Origin: an uncultured Eggerthellaceae bacterium
GTDB lineage: Bacteria > Actinomycetota > Coriobacteriia > Coriobacteriales > Eggerthellaceae
Reading direction: 5' to 3'
NCBI GenBank assembly: GCA_946618265.1
Contig: CAMOLA010000008.1
Location: 1-48,139, forward strand
DNA length: 48,139 nucleotides
Part shown: in pieces, positions 32,774-41,995 of the stretch
Numbering within the stretch: position 1 is the first letter of the stretch
How the letters are laid out: every line of letters starts with the position of its first letter
Position numbers and translations under genes: made by a program
The notes under the pieces: model-generated
What the model was told of the DNA's origin: nothing
What the model saw: the letters and a program-made list of their open reading frames with translations, nothing else
Database searches by the model: none

Positions 32774-33745
32774 TTACCAGCCACCCAGCCCGACCTTAAG
32801 CCAGGGAAACAACGCAATCCGCAAATCCGCCCGCACGGGGGTCAACTCCAAATCACGGGGGCGCAAGCGCCGTCCCAGCTGATGTGCCAGCTGTCTAACG
32901 ACATTATCGAATGCGCTCACCGAAGCAATCATCGGCTTGCGCACGGTAATAACCGCAATATCCTTGTACCCCAGCACATTGCGGCGGCCCGCGTCGCGCG
33001 AGGCGCTCTGCGACGTCAAGTGCTCCCGGTCGCTGTCGTATTCCACAACGGTTGCCGCTTCTACCCAATGCAGATCACAACGCATCGAATCGTAGCCGTG
33101 CATCTTCGAAGCGCGCGCACCGAGCGGAGTTTTCGGATTCATATCGGGAAATTCGAACCCGTAACCACCCATACGGACGGGTAGGCATAAGTAGAGCACG
33201 AGCGCAGTCTCGGCTGGCGAGTTCGACCCATCGACTATCCAGCGCAACGCCTTGCGCGCCGTGGCAGAGCCGCGCACGCCTAAGGCGCGGTTGCAGAACG
33301 CCAACAGCTTGCTCTTGCTGGTTACGGGTGGGCGCTCGTCGAACCTATCGCTATAGGGACAAGGCGCATACGTACCGCAGAGTTCCATGCCGAGCTCGAT
33401 AAGGCTCAAGAAATCCAGTCGGTTTGCCATTTGCGCGAAGGTCATCTCGGGCGACGTTATATAGGCGTTCTCGGCAATTTTGCAGAACATGCCCGAAATC
33501 GGAGGAGCCACGAGAATACGGCATATATGAACCTTTGATCGGCATACCTTGTTTTCGGAACCGACAAGCACCTCTAATTTGCTTTGGCTTTGATCGAACG
33601 CAGGAATCAGGATGCTTTCAACATCAGATAGCGAACCTGCACAATCTGCCAACGTCGTAATGCGCGCAGGATGTAACTTGCCGCGACGCCAGCGTTCAGC
33701 ACGAATGAAATCAAGCGCGGATGTGTGACTCAAGACAAGTTTCAT
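32774..33745 (-). CDS. Protein with a nuclease-fold C-terminus (DUF559/Vsr-like)
   Basis: 323 residues. The C-terminal third contains WVEAATVVEYDSDREH followed by SRDAGRRNVLGYKDIAVI. The Glu/Asp, Asp and RDA-R-R-N pattern resembles the PD-(D/E)XK-like fold of DUF559 and Vsr-type proteins; related proteins with an N-terminal helical domain are common in Coriobacteriia and some resemble the AbiEi C-terminal domain of type IV toxin-antitoxin systems. The N-terminal part has no clear motif. The ATG at 33745 has no ribosome-binding site; TATGCT lies about 10 bases upstream, so a leaderless message is possible. It stands next to an AT-rich stretch. Confidence 0.6.
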   Translation of the reverse strand: MKLVLSHTSALDFIRAERWRRGKLHPARITTLADCAGSLSDVESILIPAFDQSQSKLEVLVGSENKVCRSKVHICRILVAPPISGMFCKIAENAYITSPEMTFAQMANRLDFLSLIELGMELCGTYAPCPYSDRFDERPPVTSKSKLLAFCNRALGVRGSATARKALRWIVDGSNSPAETALVLYLCLPVRMGGYGFEFPDMNPKTPLGARASKMHGYDSMRCDLHWVEAATVVEYDSDREHLTSQSASRDAGRRNVLGYKDIAVITVRKPMIASVSAFDNVVRQLAHQLGRRLRPRDLELTPVRADLRIALFPWLKVGLGGW

Positions 33746-34281
33746 GCGCGAAAGCATAGCATGATTCACGATCAATCACTAATTTCGAGTAAATACGCCA
33801 AAAATCGCTATTAAATGGTTAATCTCCGTACGTCATCGCATTATACGACAATTGCCCGATTACTAAATCACCAGTTCATTGATTTATTTCTCTACGAATA
33901 TAAATTACAGAGGCGCCTCTTCTCCGAATACATTAACCATTTTACGCAATTTTTTGGCTGAAACGACCGAATATACTGATCCATAAGCGGCCACGCTGCT
34001 TCTCGCCATTTGCTGTGCCTTAAACCCTAAGAAGCGGTCGGATTTGAACGCTATCCTCCAATGTGGACAGCTGCAGCTAGTCAACAACGGCAGAATGCGA
34101 CGAATGCCAGACAAACGAACGGGAGCCGGCGAAAAATCACCACGAAGGTGTTTAACCAGATAAACCGTTTCGCAGGGCTTCTTCGCTTTCCGTCCCAAAT
34201 TGCAAAACGGAAGAATCGCATAACACCCCAAGAATGTCGAAAAAACAAACCTATCAACCAAGCACACAGGCCCTGCGCAGC
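33746..34281. other. AT-rich intergenic island, possible gene remnant
   Basis: This 536-bp region is visibly richer in A and T than its neighbours, above all at 33760-34000. It contains one minus-strand reading of 120 codons (33905-34267) without a clear ribosome-binding site or recognisable family; its last 50 codons (FKSDRFLGFKAQQMARSS and so on) look protein-like and may be the relic of a gene. I see no repeats or att-like sequences. Confidence 0.35.
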
Positions 34282-34581
34282 CTAAACGCGGGTGCCGTCC
34301 AGCTTCAGATTGCCCTTGCTCGATTGGACGTCGATATGCAGGCTGTCGCCGGAAACCTTGCCCTTGAGGGTGTAATCGACGGTTCCCACGAGCTTAATCT
34401 TCCCCGAGCCCTGCACGGTGAAGGCGTCGCCATCGAGCTGCCCTTGACCGTGCTTCTTGCCGATGAGGGGAGCGTCGACGTCGGCGTACACGACGTCACC
34501 TTCCGTGCGCAGCGTGACCGTGCCCTCCTTGCGGCCGAAGGGGACATCGACTTTGATCTTGTACGTTCCGTCTATCATCAA
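34282..34581 (-). CDS. Small beta-rich protein of unknown function
   Basis: 99 residues of alternating hydrophobic and charged strands: GTYKIKVDVPFGRKEGTVTL, VVYADVDAPL, GSGKIKLVGTVDYTLKG and LHIDVQSSKG. No signal peptide, membrane helix or Cys. The pattern suggests a small lipocalin-like or beta-barrel fold, possibly a ligand carrier. Start at 34581 or at the adjacent ATG 34578; GAGAGCGAG lies upstream. I do not recognise the family. Confidence 0.7.
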   Translation of the reverse strand: MMIDGTYKIKVDVPFGRKEGTVTLRTEGDVVYADVDAPLIGKKHGQGQLDGDAFTVQGSGKIKLVGTVDYTLKGKVSGDSLHIDVQSSKGNLKLDGTRV

Positions 34582-34758
34582 AAGGCTCGCTCTCGTTCCA
34601 ACCGCACGTCCATCGCGCCGTTTCGCAAACGGCTACCTGAATACGTTGATTGCGCCTATAGTACCCCGAAGTCGCAATTCGGGAAAAACCGTTGCCTGCT
34701 TGGCAAGCATTGCGCACGCTTTGCAAACACCCGCAGGGGGAATCTGGGTCGAAATGAA

Positions 34759-35514
34759 TTAAGACGCATCCCCCGAGGGCTCCGCATCGGACAGGCCGCG
34801 CTTGCGTTTCTCCTGCAGCTCCTGCATCACCTCGAGGTATCCAGCCGTGATGATACTGGCGGGCAGGGCCACGATACCGACGCCGAACAGCGCCGAGAGC
34901 ATCGATATGAAGCGTCCGACTTCGGTCACGGGATGGAAATCGCCGTACCCGATTGTCGCCAGGGTGACGACGGCCCAATACACGGCATCGAAGTACGTGG
35001 AGAACGTCTGGGGCTCGGTGTTGAACATGACAATCGCGCTCACGAACACGTACCCCACGGTGAGCAAGCACACGAAGAACAGCGGCACGGCCTGCCTCTC
35101 GATAGCGCGGCCGACGAGCGCGAGCCCGCGGCTGTAGCGCAGGAACCTGAACGCGCGAAACGTGCGCAGCAGGCTGACCGCCCTGAGCGTGCGCAACGTG
35201 GGATCGAGCGCGAAGAAGAACGGGATGATGGAGACGAGGTCGATAATCGCCATCGGCGTGAACGGGTACATCAGAAACGACCGCGCGCCCTTGTGCAGCT
35301 TGAGGTCGGCCGTTGCCCAGCGGAGGATGTAGTCGACGATGAAGACGACGACGCAAGCCAGCTCGAGCGCATTGAAGGCTTCGATGCGCTCGTGGAAGCA
35401 CAATGGCACGAGCGACGCGACGATGAACGCCACCATCACGCACGCGTATACGAACGAGGCCTTTGAGCACTCCTCGCCGGTCAGAACCTCGTATAACCTC
35501 TTTCTCATACGCAC
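34759..35514 (-). CDS. Voltage-gated potassium channel-like ion transporter
   Basis: 251 residues with six membrane helices. S4 is RTLRAVSLLRTFRAFRFLR, with regularly spaced Arg; the pore loop has TLATIGYGD, the potassium selectivity filter; S6 follows (GRFISMLSALFGVGIVALP). A short cytosolic tail ends the protein; no regulatory domain is present. The ATG is 9 bp after the stop of the fused YhgE gene, so the two are probably in one operon. It would control membrane potential or potassium flux. Confidence 0.9.
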   Translation of the reverse strand: MRMRKRLYEVLTGEECSKASFVYACVMVAFIVASLVPLCFHERIEAFNALELACVVVFIVDYILRWATADLKLHKGARSFLMYPFTPMAIIDLVSIIPFFFALDPTLRTLRAVSLLRTFRAFRFLRYSRGLALVGRAIERQAVPLFFVCLLTVGYVFVSAIVMFNTEPQTFSTYFDAVYWAVVTLATIGYGDFHPVTEVGRFISMLSALFGVGIVALPASIITAGYLEVMQELQEKRKRGLSDAEPSGDAS

Positions 35515-35523
35515 CGAACCCGT

Positions 35524-38500
35524 CTATCCCATCATCTTGGATTCCTCGACCTTGCTCACGTACAGCTTCATGAATCCCTCCAAGGGCTTGCGCAGCGCCA
35601 AGCCAAGCAGCAGGAAGGGAATCAGGAACAAGGCGAGCTTGCCAATCGACATCCAGAAGTCGTTTTGATATACGCCGAACATGGCGGCGCGCAGGGCGTC
35701 GACGACATGCGTCGCCGGCACCCAAGGGCTCAAGGCCTGAACGAAATCAGGCATGATCGGCAGCGGATACGAGCCGCCGCACGCCGTCACTTGCACGATG
35801 AGCAGCAGCACGGCGATGGCCTTGCCCAGGTTGCCAAACGCCACGACCAGCGTGTAGATGATGAACGCGAACACGAGGCCCGAAACCCAGCAGCAGATCA
35901 TGAACAGCAGCGGCTCCGTCACCTGCACCTTCAAGAGCAGCATGCTGCCGAGCCCCAGAAGCGTCGTCTGCAAGAGCGACAGCAAACCCACGACCCCGAA
36001 GCGGCCGAAATAAAGCTGTCGGGGCTTGGGGTTGCGCAGCTTTTCCATGCCACGCGGCGAAACCTCCGGTTTCGTGGCCACCATGATGAGGAGCGCGCCT
36101 ATGAACAGGGCAAGCGTGCAGTACATCGGGGCCATGGCCGAACCGAAATTGTCGACGGGGAACAGCGCCTCGCGCTGAACCTGCACGGGAGCCGAAAGCG
36201 CCGTGGCGATGCTTTCGGGATTGTTCGACAGGAGCGAGCGCAGCGTCTCGATATCCCCCGAAGCCAGCGCGGAGTCGATGCCATCGGCCAAGCTGGCCAT
36301 TTTCTTGGACGCAGAGCGCAACTTGGTGCCTGCGGAATCCATCTTGGCGGAAAGGTTGGAAAGCGACGACTCGACCCCGTCCGTCACGCCGGACAGATCG
36401 CCGCCGAGCGAGCCGAGATTGGCGGTGATTCCATCGAAGTCGGAGACGAGTCTCTCGAGGTCGGATTTCAACGTCGCGACGCCCGGCGCCAGATCTTGCT
36501 CGAACTCCTCGACCGTCGAGGCGAGCCCGGCTTTCGCCCTGTCGGTGGCTTCGCGGAGCGCATCGAAATCCTGCTGCACCTCGGGCCCCACCGCATCAAG
36601 ATCGTCTGCCGCACCCGTCAGATTGGAGCTCGCCTTCTGCAGCGATGCTATGGCCTTGTCGAGTATGGCGATGGCCTCGTCAAGCGCAACCGTGTTCTCG
36701 ACCGTTACCTGCACGTGCGCGCTTATCTCCGTTTCGACGGCCCCTTCGGAGATCATCTTTTCGCGCTCGAGCTCGGCACCGGAATGAAGCTGGTCGCGCA
36801 TGTTTGCAAGCTTGTCGCGCAACGCATTCAACGCGGCCGCCTTATCGTCGATGTTGCCCGCGCCGGTGCGCAGCTCGCCCGCTACAGCCGAGGCATCCGA
36901 CGAAGCGTTTGCCAGCAACGTGTCGATCTTTTCTTCGAGTTCGGCTACGGCAGATTTGCCCTTGTCGAGAGAGTCGGAAAGGGAATCGGCGGCCGACTTG
37001 AGGTCTCCGGCCAACTCCCGAATGGCCTTCTTGCTCCCATCGGTGCCGGATATGGCCTTTTCGGCTTTGGCGTGCGCCGCCTCCACGAAATCGGCCGAGC
37101 TTCCCAATAGGCTGCCGGCCTCCGAGCCGAGCGAGGAGTACAGCCCGAGCACGTCTGCCGTCTGGTTCAAGCGATCGGACGTCAGGCGCATATGGCTCGT
37201 CAGGTCGCCGATGACCCCGCCCGCCTCGTTGTCCTCCGCATAGTCCACGAGCCCCTTCGCCACGGCGGCGGCAATCTCGGAAACGGTATCGGCAAACGCG
37301 GCGTTCACCTGGTACGAAAGCGCATCGGCTCCGGCGCCGGTGATGTTGGGCGAGATGGCGTTCTTCTTCTCGTTCACGTAGTACTGGATGCCGGCGGACG
37401 CCGAATCGCCCTCGTAGAACGTCAGCATCTGCGCGCTGAAATCCCCGGGGATGACGAGCGCCGCATAGTACTTGCCCGACATCGTGCCCTCGACCGCGTC
37501 GTCGGCATCCGTGAAGACCCAGTCGATCTGCTCGTTCGCCCGCAGCGCGGAAACGACCTTCTCGCCCACGTTCACCTCGATGGGAACGAGATCGCTCACA
37601 AACCCCTCGTCTTGGTTCGCCACGGCGACCGACAGGTTGCCCGTGTTGTCGAACACGTTCCAGCAGGCCAAGATGTTGTACCACGCGAACAGCGACGGCA
37701 GCAGCACCAAGCCGACCGTGATGATGGTGCACAAGCCCTTGCCGATATGCTGCAGCGTCGTGGAGAGCGCGTATATGATGCTCAGATACGCCAGAGCCGC
37801 CACCACCGCAGCGAGGAACAGCGCCGGCACGTTGGCAACCTGGACCCCCAGCGCAAGCACGCCCACGCAGCAGATGACCGCCTGCACGACCGCGATCCCG
37901 GCGAACAGGGCGAAACGCGATAGATACCGTTGGCCCAACGTGAGTTTCTTGATTCCCTCGTCATCGACTTCGGTTCGGAAGATGATGACGAGCATGAACG
38001 CGCCGATCCAGAACGTCAGGTTCATGAACAGCGGGGCCATCGCCGTCCCGTAAGCGTCGGGATGGTACAACTGCACCGTCTCGAGCTTCGTGGGCGAACC
38101 CATGAACTCGCCGATGTTCTGGGCGTTCAGGGAGCCGTCTTTCATGAGATCCGCGATGGCGTCGGATTGCGCGAGCAGATGAATGTCCGACGCGATCGAA
38201 TCGACATCGTCTTGCATGTCGCCGACGAGAGAATCCGTCTGCCCCAAAGCGTCGTTGCAGTTGGTCAGCAGGTCGCCGAGCTGCCCCAACCCCAGCTGCG
38301 CCTCCCCTATCGTCGTCTCGAGGTCGGAAGCCGCCGAGGAGAGGGACGCGCACGCCGAATTGACCTGCGACAGAATCGACGTGATCGTGGGAGCGGTCGA
38401 GCTGAGCAAATCGCTCGAGTAGCCCGCCAGCGAATCGGACACTTTCTTGGTTGCACCGTCGAGGGTCTCCGCCGCATCGGAAGCCGCTTGGGCGGCTTCC

Positions 38501-39573
38501 TCAATATGGGCGCAGAGGGTTGTCGCCGTGTTGACGGCTGACTGCAACTCCGCCGACCTTTCGGCGAGCGCGCCTGCCGCTTCTTGAATGTCCGCCTTCG
38601 TCGGATTGCTATCGGGCAAGGCATCGGCAACGGACTGCAGGTCCTGAGAAACGCTCGACAAGGTGTCGATGAGCGGCTGAACCCGCCCCGACCCCAAGTC
38701 GGTGAGCGCGTGAGCCGATCCGGCCTTCGTCAGAAGCGTATCAGCGACAACTCTGGCATTCGCCACGATTTTCGACAGCTCGGCGGCGATATTCGAAAGG
38801 GAGCTGACGGCATCCGACGACGTCGACGCCAAAGCCTTCTGCACCGTAGACGCCTCATCCGCGGTGTCGTTCACGAGCGTCTTCGCATCTCCCACGAGGG
38901 ACAGGGCGTCGTCAAGGGAGGACGACGCGGATTCCGTCTTGGTCTTCGCGCTGTCGAGGGCGTCTTGCGCTTTCTTCAGCTTCGCGCGAACGTCGGCAAT
39001 GGCCTTCTTGGCAGCATCCACGCCGGCCGTCGCCTTCTTCTGCGCGGCCTCCTCGCGAGTCTTCGCGTCCCCGATGGCGTCGTCGATCGCTTCTGCCGCA
39101 GCCTCGCTCACGGTTGCCACGAACATCGAATTGACGGTTTGATCAAGTGTCGAGGCGGCGGTATCGGTGATCTTCGGGTTCACGGGGCCGAGCTTCTCGT
39201 TGGCATAGTAGACGATCTGCGGGCTCTTCACCTCACCGGTCAAAGGCGATATCAGGCATTCGGTGAAATCCTTCGGAATTACGTACACCCCGAAGACGCG
39301 ACCTGCTTCGAGATCGGCAATCGCTTCTTCGTAGTCCTGTTCCACGAAATGGAGCTTGTCGTTGGCGAGCAACTCCTCGGCCGCCTTGTCGCCAACGTTG
39401 AGCGCGCCCGTGGTCTCGGTTTCCGCCCCGGCGTCCTCGTTCACCACGCTGACGGACAAGTTTCCCGTCGCTTCGTACGGATTCCAGAACGCCACCACGT
39501 TGTACCACGTGTAGAGGGATGGCAGCACCATGAGCGCCCCCACCACGACGAGTGCGGCGGGCGCCTTGATCAA
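35524..39573 (-). CDS. Fused double YhgE/Pip-type membrane protein
   Basis: 1349 residues. Part 1 (about 1-610): helix with LPSLYTWYNVVAFWNPYEATGNL, a long coiled-coil outer region (about 170-480) and four helices ending at LSTTLQHIGKGLC. Part 2 (about 611-1349): starts again with LPSLFAWYNILACWNVFDNTGNL, another coiled-coil and six helices. Part 1 matches the 941-residue protein at 41992 and part 2 the 742-residue protein at 39767, so this is an in-frame fusion of a duplicated gene pair. The only usual start codon is TTG at 39573; homologous codons GNVLRILKRDILRL continue upstream, and the position of the paralogue's GTG start is AAG here. Predicted export or cell-envelope function. Confidence 0.82.
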   Translation of the reverse strand: MIKAPAALVVVGALMVLPSLYTWYNVVAFWNPYEATGNLSVSVVNEDAGAETETTGALNVGDKAAEELLANDKLHFVEQDYEEAIADLEAGRVFGVYVIPKDFTECLISPLTGEVKSPQIVYYANEKLGPVNPKITDTAASTLDQTVNSMFVATVSEAAAEAIDDAIGDAKTREEAAQKKATAGVDAAKKAIADVRAKLKKAQDALDSAKTKTESASSSLDDALSLVGDAKTLVNDTADEASTVQKALASTSSDAVSSLSNIAAELSKIVANARVVADTLLTKAGSAHALTDLGSGRVQPLIDTLSSVSQDLQSVADALPDSNPTKADIQEAAGALAERSAELQSAVNTATTLCAHIEEAAQAASDAAETLDGATKKVSDSLAGYSSDLLSSTAPTITSILSQVNSACASLSSAASDLETTIGEAQLGLGQLGDLLTNCNDALGQTDSLVGDMQDDVDSIASDIHLLAQSDAIADLMKDGSLNAQNIGEFMGSPTKLETVQLYHPDAYGTAMAPLFMNLTFWIGAFMLVIIFRTEVDDEGIKKLTLGQRYLSRFALFAGIAVVQAVICCVGVLALGVQVANVPALFLAAVVAALAYLSIIYALSTTLQHIGKGLCTIITVGLVLLPSLFAWYNILACWNVFDNTGNLSVAVANQDEGFVSDLVPIEVNVGEKVVSALRANEQIDWVFTDADDAVEGTMSGKYYAALVIPGDFSAQMLTFYEGDSASAGIQYYVNEKKNAISPNITGAGADALSYQVNAAFADTVSEIAAAVAKGLVDYAEDNEAGGVIGDLTSHMRLTSDRLNQTADVLGLYSSLGSEAGSLLGSSADFVEAAHAKAEKAISGTDGSKKAIRELAGDLKSAADSLSDSLDKGKSAVAELEEKIDTLLANASSDASAVAGELRTGAGNIDDKAAALNALRDKLANMRDQLHSGAELEREKMISEGAVETEISAHVQVTVENTVALDEAIAILDKAIASLQKASSNLTGAADDLDAVGPEVQQDFDALREATDRAKAGLASTVEEFEQDLAPGVATLKSDLERLVSDFDGITANLGSLGGDLSGVTDGVESSLSNLSAKMDSAGTKLRSASKKMASLADGIDSALASGDIETLRSLLSNNPESIATALSAPVQVQREALFPVDNFGSAMAPMYCTLALFIGALLIMVATKPEVSPRGMEKLRNPKPRQLYFGRFGVVGLLSLLQTTLLGLGSMLLLKVQVTEPLLFMICCWVSGLVFAFIIYTLVVAFGNLGKAIAVLLLIVQVTACGGSYPLPIMPDFVQALSPWVPATHVVDALRAAMFGVYQNDFWMSIGKLALFLIPFLLLGLALRKPLEGFMKLYVSKVEESKMMG

Positions 39574-39728
39574 GCGCAGAATGTCGCGCTTGAGGATGCG
39601 TAGTACGTTTCCCTTGCGTTTGCTAGTCCAGTTATGCTTCGATTACAAAGGCTACGGAACGTATTCTACGACATTCGCCGCCCGGAACCAGGCACAGAGC
39701 GAACAAACAATCTGGAATTACGGGAGCT

Positions 39729-39759
39729 CTGCAACAGCCGACCTGGTCGGCTGTTGCAG
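39729..39759 (-). terminator. 15-bp stem palindrome after the 742-residue YhgE gene
   Basis: Perfect arms CTGCAACAGCCGACC / GGTCGGCTGTTGCAG around one T, 7 bp past the minus-strand stop. No T-tract. Confidence 0.6.
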
Positions 39760-39766
39760 ACGCCGC

Positions 39767-41995
39767 CTAGATGAGCTTCGAGCGCTCCACGCGTTCGACG
39801 AACCGCGGCACCATCTTGCTCAGCAGGCCGTGGAATACGAGGACGATCGCCGCAATCGGAACGACGAACAAGACGAGCGTCCCGATTTCCATCCAGAAAT
39901 CGCCCTGATATACGCCGAACATGGCGGCGCGCATGGCGTTGACGGCATGCGCGACGGGCAGAAACGGACTGGCGTCTTGGAAAGCCTGCGGCAGGAGCGC
40001 CAAGGGAAAACTCCCGCCACCGGCCGAAACCTGCAAGATCAGCAGCATGACCGCGAACGCCTTGCCGAGGTTGGCGAACAGGGAGACCAACGAGTAGATG
40101 ATGAACGCGAACACGAGCCCGGCGACCCAGAAGCAGACCAGGTAGAGCAGCGGATGGACGGTCTGCACGCCGAGGAAGAACATGTTGCCGAGCGCGAGCG
40201 TGGTGCTCTGGAGCAGCGATATGAGTGAAACCACGCCGAATCGACCCAAGAACAGCTGACGCGACGTCGGCCGGTCCAGTTGGCTGACCTGCCGTTCGGA
40301 TGGCACGACCTTGAGCGCGACCATGATGAGCAGCGCTCCGATCCACAACGCCAGCGTCGTGTAGAGCGGAGACATCGCCGACCCGAAGTTCTCGACCGGA
40401 TACAATGCGTTGCGCTCCATCTTGACCGGCGCAGACAAAGCCGAAGCGAGCGCGCTCGGATCGGAGCCGATCACGGTGCGCAACGCCTGGGCGCCTTCGG
40501 ACGAGAGCGCTGAGGAAATCGAAGCGGACAGCGCGTCGAGCTCCTCAGCGGAATCGACGAGGGCTTTCGATGCCGCTTGGAGCTTCTTGTTCGCCTTCGC
40601 GATCTTCGTCGAGAGCGAGTCGGCATCTCCCGCAAGGCGATTGCCCGCCTCGTCGACGAGGGCGGCAGTTCCCGAAACGGATTCGCCCGCCTCCGCAATC
40701 GTCGCCGCAAGGCTCTCGAGCGAGGGTTTGAGGTTCTCGTCGTAATCGGAGCGCGCTTCGTCGAGGCTATCGCCGGCTTGTTGCGCCAGCGATTTAGCGT
40801 CGGCGCGCGCCTGCTCGACGCCCGTGCTCTTGGCATCGAGCTTGTCGGCGGCACCGTACAACGAGGAGCTCTCTCGTTGCAACAGGTCTATCGAAGACTG
40901 GATTCTCTGGGCCAAATTGCTTGCAGCCGTGGCCGCGTCACCTGGAAGCACCTGGGCGATCGACTCCACGTCGGCTTTCAGGTTCGCGAGGTCCTGCGCC
41001 TGGACGTCGACATCCTGGCCCATGTTGCGAAGCTGTGCCGACGAGTCATCCGCCAATGCGGACGCGGAATCGAAAGCAGCGTCTATCGCCGACGGCACGG
41101 CCGCGTAGCTGGCAGAGCACTGGTCGAGCGCCGTCGAGAGCGCAGCGACCGATTCGCGCATGGCGTCTTCGATGGAATCGGCCGACTGCTTGGCCTCCCC
41201 CACGCCGGACGCCACGTCATCGGCGGCGCCTTTCGCCTGCGCGAACAGGTCGCTCGAATCCTTGATCAGCGAAAGCGACGAGTCGAGCGTATCTTGATAC
41301 AGCGAGATCACGTTAGCCGAATCGCGCATCGAAGCGCTCAGCCGCGCGACATGGTCGCCGAGTTCGCCGATGGCCGAATCGGCGCCTGCCCGGTCGACGT
41401 AATCCACGAGAGCAGACGAGATACTCAGCGCAACGTCCGCAATCGTCTCGGCAAACACCTCGTTGACCTGGTCCGACACTTGATCGGCACCTCGATCGGT
41501 CACCTTGGGCGCAATCGCGTTCTTCTTCTGGTTGGAGTAATAGGTGATCTTCGCATGCTCCATATCATCGGAATAGAACGACATCATATCGGCACTGAAG
41601 CTGGCGGGTATGACGACCGCCGCATAGTACCGCCCGCTCCGCGCTCCGTCGATTGCGTCATCTTCGGTGGTGAACACCCAGTTCAGCTGATCGTTCTCGC
41701 GCAGCGCCGATTCGATCTTGTCGCCGATGGTCAGCTTGAGCGGCATCAAGTCGCTCGTATAGCCCTCGTCGGAATTCGCCACGGCAACGGTCAGGTTGCC
41801 CGTGTTCCCGAAAACGTCCCAGCATGCCAGGATGTTGTACCACGAGAAGATGGACGGCAATGCCACCAAGCCGAGCACGATGATGGCGGTGACCACGTTG
41901 CCACCAAGCCGGCGTACATCGTCGACGAACAGGCGCACGATGTTGCGCACGGCCCGGCGTAGACGGCTGTCACCCGATGATCGCTTGTCGCTCAT
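39767..41995 (-). CDS. YhgE/Pip-type membrane protein (second of pair)
   Basis: 742 residues: a cytosolic N-terminus, one helix containing LPSIFSWYNILACWDVF, an outer region with VANSDEGYTSDLMP and coiled-coil (about 170-520), and six helices at the C-terminus (ABC-2-type membrane part; MSPLYTTLALWIGALLIM onward). The family includes phage-infection protein Pip and proteins that form transport apparatus, including type VII secretion-related EsaA-like coiled-coil membrane proteins. The ATG overlaps the stop of the upstream 941-residue gene (ATGA). Closest relative in this window is the second part of the fused protein. Confidence 0.85.
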   Translation of the reverse strand: MSDKRSSGDSRLRRAVRNIVRLFVDDVRRLGGNVVTAIIVLGLVALPSIFSWYNILACWDVFGNTGNLTVAVANSDEGYTSDLMPLKLTIGDKIESALRENDQLNWVFTTEDDAIDGARSGRYYAAVVIPASFSADMMSFYSDDMEHAKITYYSNQKKNAIAPKVTDRGADQVSDQVNEVFAETIADVALSISSALVDYVDRAGADSAIGELGDHVARLSASMRDSANVISLYQDTLDSSLSLIKDSSDLFAQAKGAADDVASGVGEAKQSADSIEDAMRESVAALSTALDQCSASYAAVPSAIDAAFDSASALADDSSAQLRNMGQDVDVQAQDLANLKADVESIAQVLPGDAATAASNLAQRIQSSIDLLQRESSSLYGAADKLDAKSTGVEQARADAKSLAQQAGDSLDEARSDYDENLKPSLESLAATIAEAGESVSGTAALVDEAGNRLAGDADSLSTKIAKANKKLQAASKALVDSAEELDALSASISSALSSEGAQALRTVIGSDPSALASALSAPVKMERNALYPVENFGSAMSPLYTTLALWIGALLIMVALKVVPSERQVSQLDRPTSRQLFLGRFGVVSLISLLQSTTLALGNMFFLGVQTVHPLLYLVCFWVAGLVFAFIIYSLVSLFANLGKAFAVMLLILQVSAGGGSFPLALLPQAFQDASPFLPVAHAVNAMRAAMFGVYQGDFWMEIGTLVLFVVPIAAIVLVFHGLLSKMVPRFVERVERSKLI

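Noticed and set aside
34234..35466. Plus-strand reading of 410 codons across the small beta-rich protein and channel genes
   Set aside because: Antisense frame with charged low-complexity sequence; both genes beneath it have clear family or structural support.
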